NCBI GenBank assembly: GCA_030374765.1
Contig: JARGXX010000001.1
Coordinates: 2,046,001 to 2,110,000, forward strand
DNA from: Agarophyton chilense
Lineage: Eukaryota > Rhodophyta > Florideophyceae > Gracilariales > Gracilariaceae
Reading direction: 5' to 3'
Length of the DNA stretch: 64,000 nucleotides
Of the stretch, positions 41,453 to 51,000 are shown piece by piece. The position numbers and the translations under genes were made by a program. Every line of letters begins with the position of its first letter. The stretch's first letter is position 1. Below the pieces are notes generated by a model. It saw only the letters and a program-made list of their open reading frames with translations, had not been told where the DNA came from and did no database searches.

Positions 41453-42553
41453 ATGAAAATGAAATTGGGTAGAAGAACTGCTTCTAACATGCATGGAAGA
41501 ATGATTGGGCGTTTAGCCATATTGAGCACGGGAATCGGCTTCGGAGCGTTAGCTGCCGCTCATTGCAACGAAGGACCTCAAGTATCAAAGAACGCACAAG
41601 CTTTACGTGTTGTTCCTCTGAATATGATCGGAATTGCAGCTCATTACGCCGCTTCTGTTCCTATCCCCCGTCCGTTTCGGAATGCGACATATTCTAGTTA
41701 CTGTTCGCTCGTAGGGTGTGATGCATCAGAGGCAGACAAGAATCTAGAAGAGTTTCGCTCTCTCGCGGACTTCTTCGCTCGGAGAATTCGAGTGGATCTG
41801 CGTCCAATTGACCAACAGGGAAATATGATTGTACCTTGCGATGGCCATGTGCTTGCGGCTGGACCTGTTGGAGCATATGGGTCGATTGATGTCAAAGGCT
41901 TAAAGTATAGGATTCATGATCTAATGGGGGCGAGTGAGAGGGAACCATTAGCAGTCACCTCCGTAGCTGTGGCAGACCGTAAAGAAAGTGGATCAAGACT
42001 ATGGTACGTAGTGATTCATATTGGCCCAGAGAATTGTCACCGATTTGTTTCCCCAGCAAGATGGATCGTGAAGGATAGACGAAACATAGAGGGCTATCTC
42101 CTTTGGATGAATCCTCAAATCGAAGGCTTATATACCCAGAATGAGCGAGTTGCAGTTGTGGGGAAATGGGATTACGGTTTGCTAGCCGTTGCAGCTGTTG
42201 GTGCTGCCGGAAGGGGATCTATTGTTTTAGAAGCTGACGGCGAACCGTTTGAACCTCGATTACGTCCAAAACTTGGTCAAGTCTCGGTACGAGCCTTTGA
42301 CGAAGACAAGCGGTTGGAGCGAGGTGAATGGCTTGGACAATTTCGTTTAGGATCTGCTATTGTGCTTCTGTTTGAGGCCCCGGAAGCCAATTTACGGTTT
42401 GAAATCCAAGCGGGTGACTTTGTCAAATTGGGACAACAACTAGTTATAGTAGAGGGCTCACCCTCTCCAAAAGTCAAATTAGAAGCACAGGATTTGAAAA
42501 CAAAGAAAGGCACATCGTCGCCTTCTCGAGCAAGGTTCAGGCGGGCATGGTGA
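41453..42553 (+). CDS. PSD1: Phosphatidylserine decarboxylase, mitochondrial PSD1 type
   Basis: 366 residues from ATG 41453. An N-terminal Arg-rich stretch and a hydrophobic span (about 25-38) fit a mitochondrial inner-membrane protein. The catalytic aspartate is in VPCDGHVL and the catalytic histidine in ENCHRFVSPA. Self-cleavage to form the pyruvoyl group occurs at Ser301; the usual Leu-Gly-Ser-Thr reads Leu-Gly-Ser-Ala here (RLGSAIVLLFEAP). The serine that becomes pyruvoyl is kept, so activity is plausible. The enzyme makes phosphatidylethanolamine from phosphatidylserine. It lies 205 bases after ALG6 on the same strand. The C-terminal tail beyond about 345 is Lys/Ser-rich and outside the domain. 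Confidence 0.93.
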   Translation: MKMKLGRRTASNMHGRMIGRLAILSTGIGFGALAAAHCNEGPQVSKNAQALRVVPLNMIGIAAHYAASVPIPRPFRNATYSSYCSLVGCDASEADKNLEEFRSLADFFARRIRVDLRPIDQQGNMIVPCDGHVLAAGPVGAYGSIDVKGLKYRIHDLMGASEREPLAVTSVAVADRKESGSRLWYVVIHIGPENCHRFVSPARWIVKDRRNIEGYLLWMNPQIEGLYTQNERVAVVGKWDYGLLAVAAVGAAGRGSIVLEADGEPFEPRLRPKLGQVSVRAFDEDKRLERGEWLGQFRLGSAIVLLFEAPEANLRFEIQAGDFVKLGQQLVIVEGSPSPKVKLEAQDLKTKKGTSSPSRARFRRAW

Positions 42554-42750
42554 CAAGAAAGGCGTCTCCTTTTTTTGTTTTCGGTTTGAAAACGCGTATT
42601 CGCAGGTTCCCAGGGGCAAGTTAGATATTAAACTTAAAAGGTAAAAGGGTAGGCATCAATAACCGTAAGCTGAGAGCATTGATGAACTTCTTCACACCGT
42701 ATGGCGATGAGCCGTTACAGTCTTGGCCGCACACGCACCGCGACAAGGTG

Positions 42751-45264
42751 CTACCCAAATCGAAACCCTCTAGCGGCTGCTTCCTTCTTCAGTCTGTCAG
42801 TTGTCGATTCGAAATGTGAACTGACCTGGTCTATGCGATCTGTTATTCCGGACTCCTTTAGCGATGATCCAAGTCTATCGAACAATGATATCATAGAACC
42901 AACTGCTACACTTTGACTCTCAGTGCTCATGCCTGTCTCATTCGAGCTGTCATTAGCGGATTCTGACTTGGAAGGTAATAAACTTGTATCAGCCAAAGAA
43001 TGATTTTGCAGACTATTTCTTGGTGATGCAGGAATGCTTCTGTTCGACTTGAGTCTTTGTGATGGGCCTATTCTTCGCGAATAATCCAAGATAAGTGGAG
43101 CGGCTTCCGCACGACGAAGGCCTTTGATTTCAAGAATCTGCTGAAAGTCTTCAGCAGTTCCGTTAGGCACAAGAGCCACATAGGTATCCACGCTTACATC
43201 AAGGGGTGCCAGAATCACCTTCAACATTGCTTCAACATTCCCCATTTCACGATTAACTTTTTTGACAAAGGCTGAAGGCACAGCGGCATGTACAAATGTC
43301 GGCAGCCCAAGAAGCGTGGATTTCAGCGCTGATGAATCAAGAAGAATCTGCTGAGCTCCGAAACTGTTCATCTGTTCGCAATGATAGACATGTTTTCTGT
43401 AACGAGAGAGGAATGACACTGCGAGTTTCTCTAAGAAAAATCTGAAATGGTGTTTCTCAAGCGATTTGACAAGATCACTCGCAACTGCAGTCAACTTAGA
43501 GCTGATACTTTGCACCCAGCTACTTGTGTCACCAACTTCAGGCCAGTTTGCCCAATTTTGGGAAGACATGGCCTTAAGGTCTAGTTCCAAGTCTTCGTCA
43601 ATAAGCGCAACTATCGACTGCACACCCTTTGCCGAAACGGCCGCAAACTTCTCTCTTTCCGCAGATAGGTCAATGTCAATTGCATACGCTTGTTCCACGG
43701 TTCTACGTAAGCTTTCCTCCAGCTGATCAACCGTAGTAGAGCAATACTCAGCGGTGTTGACAATGGCACAGGCTCGATGCATTGTGCGTTCATACTCCTC
43801 GGGATTGGTGCTGTCGGCCAGCGGGTTTTGCGCAAATCCAGGAAGGCGTTTGACAAGGGCAGACGCATACGACGAAAGATGCCTCCGGAATACGCGGTAT
43901 AAAGAAAACAACGGTTGTCGAACATCTAGCGAAGCACATGTTCGCATAGACTTTTTGATGACAAGAAACAGTTCAGTTCCGGATTTAAGAACTGTGCTAT
44001 CCTCGCAAACCCAACATTCGTCTCGCAGCAGTTCGTCAAGTACAATTTTAAGGTGCTCGTCCTCTTGGTTAACATATGCTCCCATCCACGGGCCGAAGCT
44101 CTCGCTGATCATGCCTACAAAAGAGGTGCTCCCCTTCGCTTCGAAACGACGGTCCAGCTCTTTTTCAAATTCCTTTCCCTTACTCAGGGCGCGAATCATT
44201 ATGGCAACATCTCTGTCTGCGCCAATATCCAGCGTTCGCGAAGTCCAATCTCTCATTTCTGCCAAGATGCCTTCAGCCACCCGTCGCGCAACACCCCACT
44301 CGTGTGGGAATACCTTGCCCCAGCCTCTGTCAGTATTTTCGCCGCCCAGACGCGCCCAATTTACTCGGAGTTCTTTTCGCAACCACGAAAATCTTTTATC
44401 GACGCTAGCAAACCCTGTTTTATCCATTTCAAACGCAGCACGAAAGGCAGCCTTCCGAGACTTTATGTATGTTCCCAATAGTTCGGCACGAACGGTTGAT
44501 CCCATAGCTTCGGCTACGAGACACGCTGTATGCAAGCGATTGACCGCTGAGTCAAGTTTTGGAGATGGTGACGTTTCCACAGCTAAAACATCTGAGTATC
44601 TCTTAAACTCAGAGAGAACGGTCGAGCGAAGGGTTTCTGTGGCAACGGCAGCTCGAGCTCGTAACTGCGAAAGCTGCTTCGGTGCGCGCTGAGAGTCGAA
44701 TAGAGCCAGTGATTCTCGAACAGCGGTAAACACATGAAGATGACCGGATATATTTTCAAGGGAGGTTAAAGTGGCTGCATGCTCTAATTTGGCAACGGCG
44801 TCGTCTAGAGTGACTAGCGCTTCCATTGCTCTGGAGGTTGCTGTGGTGTTCTCGAGAGCATTGTATATTGGAGTGGCCGGCTCTAGCGCATCTATCAAGC
44901 TTTTGGTCGTGGCTTCAGCTGCTTGTTTGAGGTCGGAAAGAGAATTTTCGGCTATTGACAGAGAAGATAGCGTGCTTTGCACACTTTCATTGATGGGGTC
45001 TGTGTCATTTCGATGGCGGTCAATGAGGGATGAAAGCTGAGTATCCAGACGATGTAAAGCGTTATCAATCTGCTCAAGAAAGTTGGTTAAGTTGGTGTTA
45101 AGTTCCTGTTCTGTGGGGAAACGATTGTTGAGATAAGAAGATACATCAATTGGAGAGTCGAGGGGAATATTAAGAGCGGTGATTTCGTCGAGATCAGGTA
45201 GATCTTCTGGGAGCAGAATAGAGGGCACGTTGTGTTCTTCCACCCGGAGAGTTGAGCGACTCAT
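42751..45264 (-). CDS. VPS53: VPS53, GARP/EARP tethering complex subunit
   Basis: 837 residues from ATG 45264, matching the human protein (about 830). The frame is open further upstream, but the family N-terminus begins after this ATG: ALNIPLDSPIDVSSYLNNRF then PTEQELNTNLTNFL corresponds to the Vps53 F-x-x-x-x-Y-I-N-x-x-F-P-T-E-Q block. An N-terminal coiled coil (about 50-130) follows. HVFTAVRESLALFDSQRAPK, KVFPHEWGVARRVAEG and the YVNQEDEHLKIVLDEL region continue in family order. GARP tethers endosome-derived vesicles at the trans-Golgi. The C-terminal 100 residues are polar and less conserved. Confidence 0.9.
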   Translation of the reverse strand: MSRSTLRVEEHNVPSILLPEDLPDLDEITALNIPLDSPIDVSSYLNNRFPTEQELNTNLTNFLEQIDNALHRLDTQLSSLIDRHRNDTDPINESVQSTLSSLSIAENSLSDLKQAAEATTKSLIDALEPATPIYNALENTTATSRAMEALVTLDDAVAKLEHAATLTSLENISGHLHVFTAVRESLALFDSQRAPKQLSQLRARAAVATETLRSTVLSEFKRYSDVLAVETSPSPKLDSAVNRLHTACLVAEAMGSTVRAELLGTYIKSRKAAFRAAFEMDKTGFASVDKRFSWLRKELRVNWARLGGENTDRGWGKVFPHEWGVARRVAEGILAEMRDWTSRTLDIGADRDVAIMIRALSKGKEFEKELDRRFEAKGSTSFVGMISESFGPWMGAYVNQEDEHLKIVLDELLRDECWVCEDSTVLKSGTELFLVIKKSMRTCASLDVRQPLFSLYRVFRRHLSSYASALVKRLPGFAQNPLADSTNPEEYERTMHRACAIVNTAEYCSTTVDQLEESLRRTVEQAYAIDIDLSAEREKFAAVSAKGVQSIVALIDEDLELDLKAMSSQNWANWPEVGDTSSWVQSISSKLTAVASDLVKSLEKHHFRFFLEKLAVSFLSRYRKHVYHCEQMNSFGAQQILLDSSALKSTLLGLPTFVHAAVPSAFVKKVNREMGNVEAMLKVILAPLDVSVDTYVALVPNGTAEDFQQILEIKGLRRAEAAPLILDYSRRIGPSQRLKSNRSIPASPRNSLQNHSLADTSLLPSKSESANDSSNETGMSTESQSVAVGSMISLFDRLGSSLKESGITDRIDQVSSHFESTTDRLKKEAAARGFRFG

Positions 45265-45672
45265 GTGAGGGAGATGGGCGGCGAGAACGTTGTGAGATGC
45301 GGGGCAGGAGGCTTGGAGAAACGCGTACGAGAAGGATGCGGGACAGCGTCCCTCTGTCTCATCGTGCATGTGCATCGACGGTTGTTGGAAATTCTGACAA
45401 GTGCGTGTGTATGTCAGTGTTAGAGCTTTCGGTGGAAACTGCACATTTCTCACTGTCAGCCCACGTGTACTGTAATGTAGCTTCGAACTGACGTCAGCTC
45501 CGGAAGTTGCACTACGTGTAGCTGTGAGCTTCGTCAGTGCGGCAGTGGAAATCCTCCGCTCCACACGAGGTGCAGAGCTTTGCGGCAGTGCTCTGCGGCA
45601 GAGCTCTGCGATATATGTACAGTTCATCAGCACGGGACTGTATCTTTAAGTGTGTTCTTGGTTACCGTGATC
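45265..45672. promoter_or_regulatory. Divergent promoter between VPS53 and FKBP-MsrA genes
   Basis: About 400 bases. A 12-base perfect palindrome GCAGAGCTCTGC lies at 45598-45609 within a cluster of related GCGGCAGAGC/TGCTCTGCGG half-sites from about 45570. A TATA-like ATATAT at 45611-45616 sits about 57 bases before the FKBP-MsrA start codon. Confidence 0.5.
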
Positions 45673-47128
45673 ATGGAGCGTACAGCATTCGTTCAGGGAA
45701 TCACGGTTGGAAAGCTTCGTATCCACGGAGGGACGAGACAGTCTGCGTTTACGACATATTCAACGATATCACGTAGATTATGCAAAGCGTCACGTCGAGC
45801 TTATTCCAATTTCAGCTATAACGTGCCGAGCGTTAGAAGAGTGGCCATGCGGATTGCGACTGATGGTGACTCTGTTAGTGTGCACTATACTGGCTACTTG
45901 GATGACGGAAGTGAGTTTGATTCGTCTCGAGGAGGTGAACCTCTCAATTTTGTCATTGGGGCAGGTACGGTGATTCGAGGATTTGACGATGTACGTATAT
46001 ACACGAGGAAAACGGAAAATGCATAGAAACGTTGCAAATCTAACACAAGCACTTGATACAAATCAAGGCTATTCGGGGTCTACGCGTGGGCGACTCTCGG
46101 CGATCTCGAATAGAAAGTGAAATGGCATATGGACAACGTTCTGAAGAGCTTGTAATAAGTATTGCTGCCGAAAGCGTACCAAAGGAATTGAAGCTTAAAG
46201 TCGGAGATCGTGTGCCGTTGTCGAACGGGTTGAGGGCCACAGTGCTTGAAATGGGTGAAAAAGAGGTGCGACTTGACGCCAATCATGAGCTTGCTGGAAA
46301 GGATTTGACGTTTGACATGGAGCTTGTTGGTTTCTCTGAAGCGGTATTACAACCGGTGCAAGACGGCTTGAAACGGGCCATATTCGGGCTGGGCTGTTTC
46401 TGGGGTACGTATGGCACGTTTTTTTGGACATGAACATATGCGGTTTCTAACTAGATGTTGCTTTTTGTGGATACAGGAGCCGAACTCGCGTTTCAAAGAG
46501 TGAAGGGAGTCGTGAGCACCAAGGTGGGGTACACACAGGGAAAGGAGGTGAAGCCGTCGTATGAACAAGTGTGTTCCGGAACGACCGGGCACGTGGAGGC
46601 GGTGGCTGTCGATTACGACGAATCGGTTGTGAGGTACGAGGACTTGGTAAAACTGTTCTGGAAAAGGTTAGGCAAATCGGCTTTGACAGCTGATCAAGTG
46701 GGAAATGACGTAGGTTTGCTTGCGGTTGGCTCATTTTGGCGCGTTTTTTTTTTGAAAGTTCTAACGTGTAGCACCTGTTGTTGTCTGCTGTTGTTTGCGT
46801 AGGTTGGAAGCCAGTATCGAAGTGGAATGTACTACCTGGACGAGACGCAGCGAAAGTTTGCGGAGGAGTCTTGCAAAGAGGCGAGCGAACGGTTCGGGCA
46901 GGCGGTGGTTGTTGAAGTGCGGGACAGTGAGAATGTGCCGTTTTATGTTGCTGAGAATTACCACCAAAGGTACGTAGAGAAGGAGTGCGGCGAAGCAAGC
47001 AAGAAAGTGGAAAGTGACGGGCGACTGACTGACAACTCGGGTGGACGCGTGCGTGGAACAGATACTTGGAGAAAGGCGGACAGAGCGCAGAGAAAGGCGC
47101 CTCGGAAACGATTCGGTGCTATGGGTGA
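45673..47128 (+). CDS. SlyD-like FKBP fused to methionine sulfoxide reductase A (five exons)
   Basis: Exons 45673-45990, 46068-46404, 46477-46709, 46803-46969 and 47062-47128 join in frame to 373 residues; every junction restores a conserved block. Residues 1-58 look like a transit peptide ([10 protein letters not shown], then Ser/Arg-rich, no early acids). Residues 59-196 form an FKBP prolyl isomerase of SlyD type: [37 protein letters not shown], an inserted-flap domain (about 132-170) and [18 protein letters not shown]. Residues 205-373 are MsrA: GLGCFWGAELAFQ with catalytic Cys216, [38 protein letters not shown] and a C-terminal CYG (Cys371) suited to resolving the disulfide. MsrA repairs methionine-S-sulfoxide; SlyD-like proteins isomerise prolyl bonds and chaperone folding. 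Plastid location is inference. Confidence 0.9.
45991..46067 (+). other. FKBP-MsrA intron 1 (77 bp)
   Basis: Donor GTACGT, TCTAAC branch-point-like motif about 25 bases before the acceptor ATCAAG. Phase 0, inside the FKBP domain after GFDD. Confidence 0.9.
46405..46476 (+). other. FKBP-MsrA intron 2 (72 bp)
   Basis: Donor GTACGT, TTCTAAC branch-point-like motif, acceptor TACAG. It splits the glycine codon just after the MsrA active-site Cys-Phe-Trp. Confidence 0.93.
46710..46802 (+). other. FKBP-MsrA intron 3 (93 bp)
   Basis: Donor GTAGGT, TTCTAAC motif, acceptor GCGTAG. Phase 0, between Asn-Asp and Val-Gly of the MsrA domain. Confidence 0.93.
46970..47061 (+). other. FKBP-MsrA intron 4 (92 bp)
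   Basis: Donor GTACGT, acceptor AACAG. ACTGAC in place of CTAAC as a possible branch point. It splits the arginine codon of NYHQR and restores [12 protein letters not shown]. Confidence 0.92.
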
Positions 47129-48087
47129 GGAAGTGAGGAAGAGTGAGGGGGGGTTTGAAAGTTCAAACGGGGGGGGGGAGGGTGGTGGGTGTGTAAGCCG
47201 GCGAGTTTAGACCACCAAATGATAGAAACGCGCATGTGTGACGCGAACTTTTTGGATTTGTGATTTTGTATTTTGTGTGAACGGCTCCCTGCGCCATTTG
47301 CGCCAGTTTGCTGGCAGCTACGCTTGCAAGGCGCGCGCGTGCGCGCCACGCGACGTGGCACACTGCGAGTTTGTTTTCTCAGAGCATAGATAGTGCTTCT
47401 CATGTTGTGCGCGTATGGTATCGTCGCACTCGCGTGTTACCAACGCTCCATACTGTGTACTGTACCACCATTTACTTAGCTCTGCGCTGTGCACGGCGAC
47501 GCGTTGCGCATGTTGTCTGTGCGCACTCGCGCGTGTTGACCCCCGTCGACCCTACCGTGTCCATCACGGCTACGCGCCACTGCGTTTGTTGCTCACTGTT
47601 GCTCCCTGCTGCTCCTTTTGCAACTTGCTCTCTCGCGCCTCTCGTCTGCGTCTTTCACCTTTTCGTTTCTCCTTCTTGCCTTGTTTCCTTTCACACCCCA
47701 TTCCCTTTCTTTTTTACCCGCCCCTTTCTTCCACCCCACTGCTGCACCCATCTCTCTCCGTGTCTTCTCACGTCTGTCTCTGTGCGCGCTACTGTTGTGA
47801 GACCGATTACAACGCATCGCTGTGACTTGCTCGCGCTCGTCTCGGTTCCCACTTTCATTCGCCCAGCACATCACCTCACTGCTCTTGTCGAGAGATCTCC
47901 GTGCTCTACCATTCCCTTGTCTGTCGAGACTCTGCTCTCTTCCAACCAACTCTTTGCCACACCGCTGCTTGCGTTGAGCTTCTGCTCGCTGCTCGCATCT
48001 CTCTCCTCTCGTTGTAAGCCGTTCCCACGCCAACCACCTCCCCCGTGCCGCACACTTTTCGTTCATCTTCTTCTCCGTTTATTCGTC
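47129..48087. promoter_or_regulatory. Upstream region and pyrimidine-rich leader of the 1116-aa gene
   Basis: Nearly 1 kb. The first part has a G run at 47170-47178 and GC-rich alternating sequence around 47330-47350. From about 47600 it is strongly C/T-rich on the plus strand, so the downstream frame stays open back to 47308 without looking like protein. I treat it as promoter and 5' leader. Confidence 0.5.
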
Positions 48088-51000
48088 ATGACTTCCTCCG
48101 TGCCCGTGCAGACAGACCCCACAACAACAACAACAACAACAACAACAACTGATCCCTATGTCGTCTATCAACTGCGCAAACCGAGTCAAAGGGGCACCGC
48201 CGTAATACCTAGGTTCGTACCGAATACCCATGCCCCGGCCTTTTCGCCAGCAAACTATCGTTTTGCGAGGGTGTGGGCTACGAATACATCAACCCCTCTA
48301 TTCCAAGCACCTCGATCATTTGAATTTGCCCCGTCCTTGGGCTCTGAATCCTCGCTATGGTCGGATACCTCCAGTTACTTATCCATATCAACGTTGCGCA
48401 CCGCTCCTTCCGAGAGGCCTTCTCTTTTACACGCAACGCAGCAACCTATTTTTCTTCCGCACCGCGCTTCGCTGGCCCATTCCAATTCGCATTCGCCTTC
48501 TGATTTTGATATTGATCACCACTTTAGATACCCTGCCGCATTATCTGAATCTGTTGATGAGGATGCCGTTGTTGATGATTTGTTGTCTTCTATGAACACA
48601 CCTCAATTCCCGCAGTTACGAAATGCTTCATCCGTTCTTCGACCCAACGCGCCCATACAAACAGATACTCGCCCAACACATCGCTCCAACTTACGTTCTT
48701 CCCGTGCGCTGCGCAATCATCATCATCATCATCACCGCCCAAACTTGGGCTCGTTTTTACCTTCTATCACCCGCAAGAGACGATCTCTGTGGCAATGGTT
48801 GTTTTGCTCGGATACTACTGTCCGTTCTGCCGCCGTTCCTTCTGTGGATAATTCGCATGCCACGTATGAAAATATCCATGCTTCATCCTCTTCAAATCGA
48901 CGTGCGCCAACGCCCCGTGTGCGAAATATGCATGACGCTCCTTGTTTGAAACAATCTACATCCAAAACTCATACTCATAGCTTTGAGCGAACCAGTCGTT
49001 CTTCTGCTGATAAGCATCATTCTGCGCGTCCTTCATGGAATTTCTTGACAAAGGGCATTCTGTCGAGAGACAGATCCAAATCTAGAGATCGTCATCCGAG
49101 TGCCAATGCGCGAAAGCGTGAGGCACATAAACCTATCAAGCACACGACTTCTACGAAAGAAGTGGCTTCCGAGTCCCAACGCGCCAAGAAGAATCGTATT
49201 GTCTTTCAGAAAACAACCGCGAAGACTTCAGGTACAGAAAAGCACGTTTCTGCTCACCGAACAAAGAGAAAAGAAAATCACCATGGCAAATCACACCAAT
49301 TGAAGACTGACAGTTCGAAGAACCCCACTGGTCGCTCTCACCGAACCCGAACTCAAAAAAACGACGATCGTCCCCGGTTGGAACAATCGCACTTAGACCG
49401 TTCTCGTTCAGACCGGCATCGGTCTGACCGTTCTAACTTGGACAAGGATAAGTCCTTGTCTAAATCGACTCGTTCTCGAAATGAACATGGTGCGAGCGAA
49501 AAGCGAAAAGAAGATCGGCCAAGACCTGAGCAAGCCCGAGTGGACCGCCCAAAACAGATTTCGCCTCGAAAGGATCGACCACGTCGCCCTGGATTGCAAC
49601 AAACGTCTGATAATGTTGTTCACTCCGCTATGAACAAGGGAAAGGTGCCTTCCATAATTGATCAGGCAGCGTCTGCAGCCAAGTCACATGGAACTATGCA
49701 AAGAATGCCAAGCGCGGATAGTGCGGATCCCGTCACCAGTCGAATCAGCTCAGACTTGTCTAGTTCTACCTACGGCAGGGGTTCAAGATCAGATTCTGGA
49801 CAGTCACCGCTTCTTCGCAAGCCGAATCATATGAACGCATCTCCGCAAGATGTAGATCCTAATGCGAACGCCATTGGCAGCGACGTTTCCTCATTTGTTT
49901 CTGGAGCCTTTGAGAAAAGGTCGTCCCCTGTACCATATCCAACCTATCGGCCGCCTTTGCCCTCTGCGAATACTCTTCAAGAGAATTTGAAAGGAGGTGC
50001 AACCATGGGACCAGCGCCCTATCGGCCTATGTCACCGAGATTTCCCGGTGTGTCCCTAAAGAACGGAGCTCTTGTGAAAGAATCTCAGCAAACAGCATTC
50101 CTCACAGAGTCGACGAATCTGCCAATCCGTTCGCCAAAAAAAGGAATGTCCATGACGGACGGGATGAGCGTGCCTTACCCAAGCCTTGAATCTACTGGAT
50201 CATTGCCACGGCAGAAAAGCCGCTCTCGGTCTGCTGGAGGTACCCTTTCGCAACACAGTAGTTTTTTGTATGATGCTGATGATACTGCTTCCCCTGGACT
50301 AACCTCCTTGGCAGATGAGAGCGTTAGCACGCATAAAACAGTTAGCACGCGTCTTAGTGTACTGAATGAAGATTTTCCGTTCGTCGTGGAGACAGACGCA
50401 TTGGCTATGGATGAGCATGCTGCTGCTGCTGCTGCTGCTGCTACCGGCGCTAGTGCCGCCGCAAGAGGTGCAGAATACCAGAGTCCTCCTTTGCCCACAG
50501 AAGGTCGTTTCAGCCAAAAGCCAATCTTCCAAAACTCTGCGTTGGTGCTCAACGCCCGGGTTTCGCCATCGTTCGGAAGCAGCTCTGCAAGTTCTAGATA
50601 CCACAGTGACTGGAGCCACCCTCATGCAACTGCGATTGATGTATTTTGTCAATGCAGCTGTACTTGTGTTTACGAAGAGGAATGCCGACGAAAGTGTGAA
50701 CTTGTCTATGAAAGAAGCCCATCGGCGTCTTCGTCATCTCGCTCTTGTCAAGGATATCGTGGTTTTAAAAGTTTGCCACCGGCAATTCATACCAACGGAA
50801 TGAGAATGCAGCAGATCATGCAACAAGATGCTACCATGGGTCAACACTTTTCAGATGTGAGAGTGATAGAGGGTGCGTTATCGCAAGAAGATAGTGCTCG
50901 CAGAAGAATAGCAAGAGCCAGCGAAGTGGATGAGCTTCCTGATCTCTATACATCCCAATACAAGAAGAATGTCTCACTCTATCCAAATCCTACAGGCGTA

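Noticed and set aside
45265-45633. Longer VPS53 start with about 120 extra residues
   Set aside because: The added sequence is not VPS53-like; the family N-terminus begins just after ATG 45264.
47308-48087. N-terminal extension of the large orphan by about 260 residues
   Set aside because: The extension comes from a C/T-rich leader and reads as low-complexity Leu/Ser/Cys sequence without an argument for coding; ATG 48088 starts the protein-like part.
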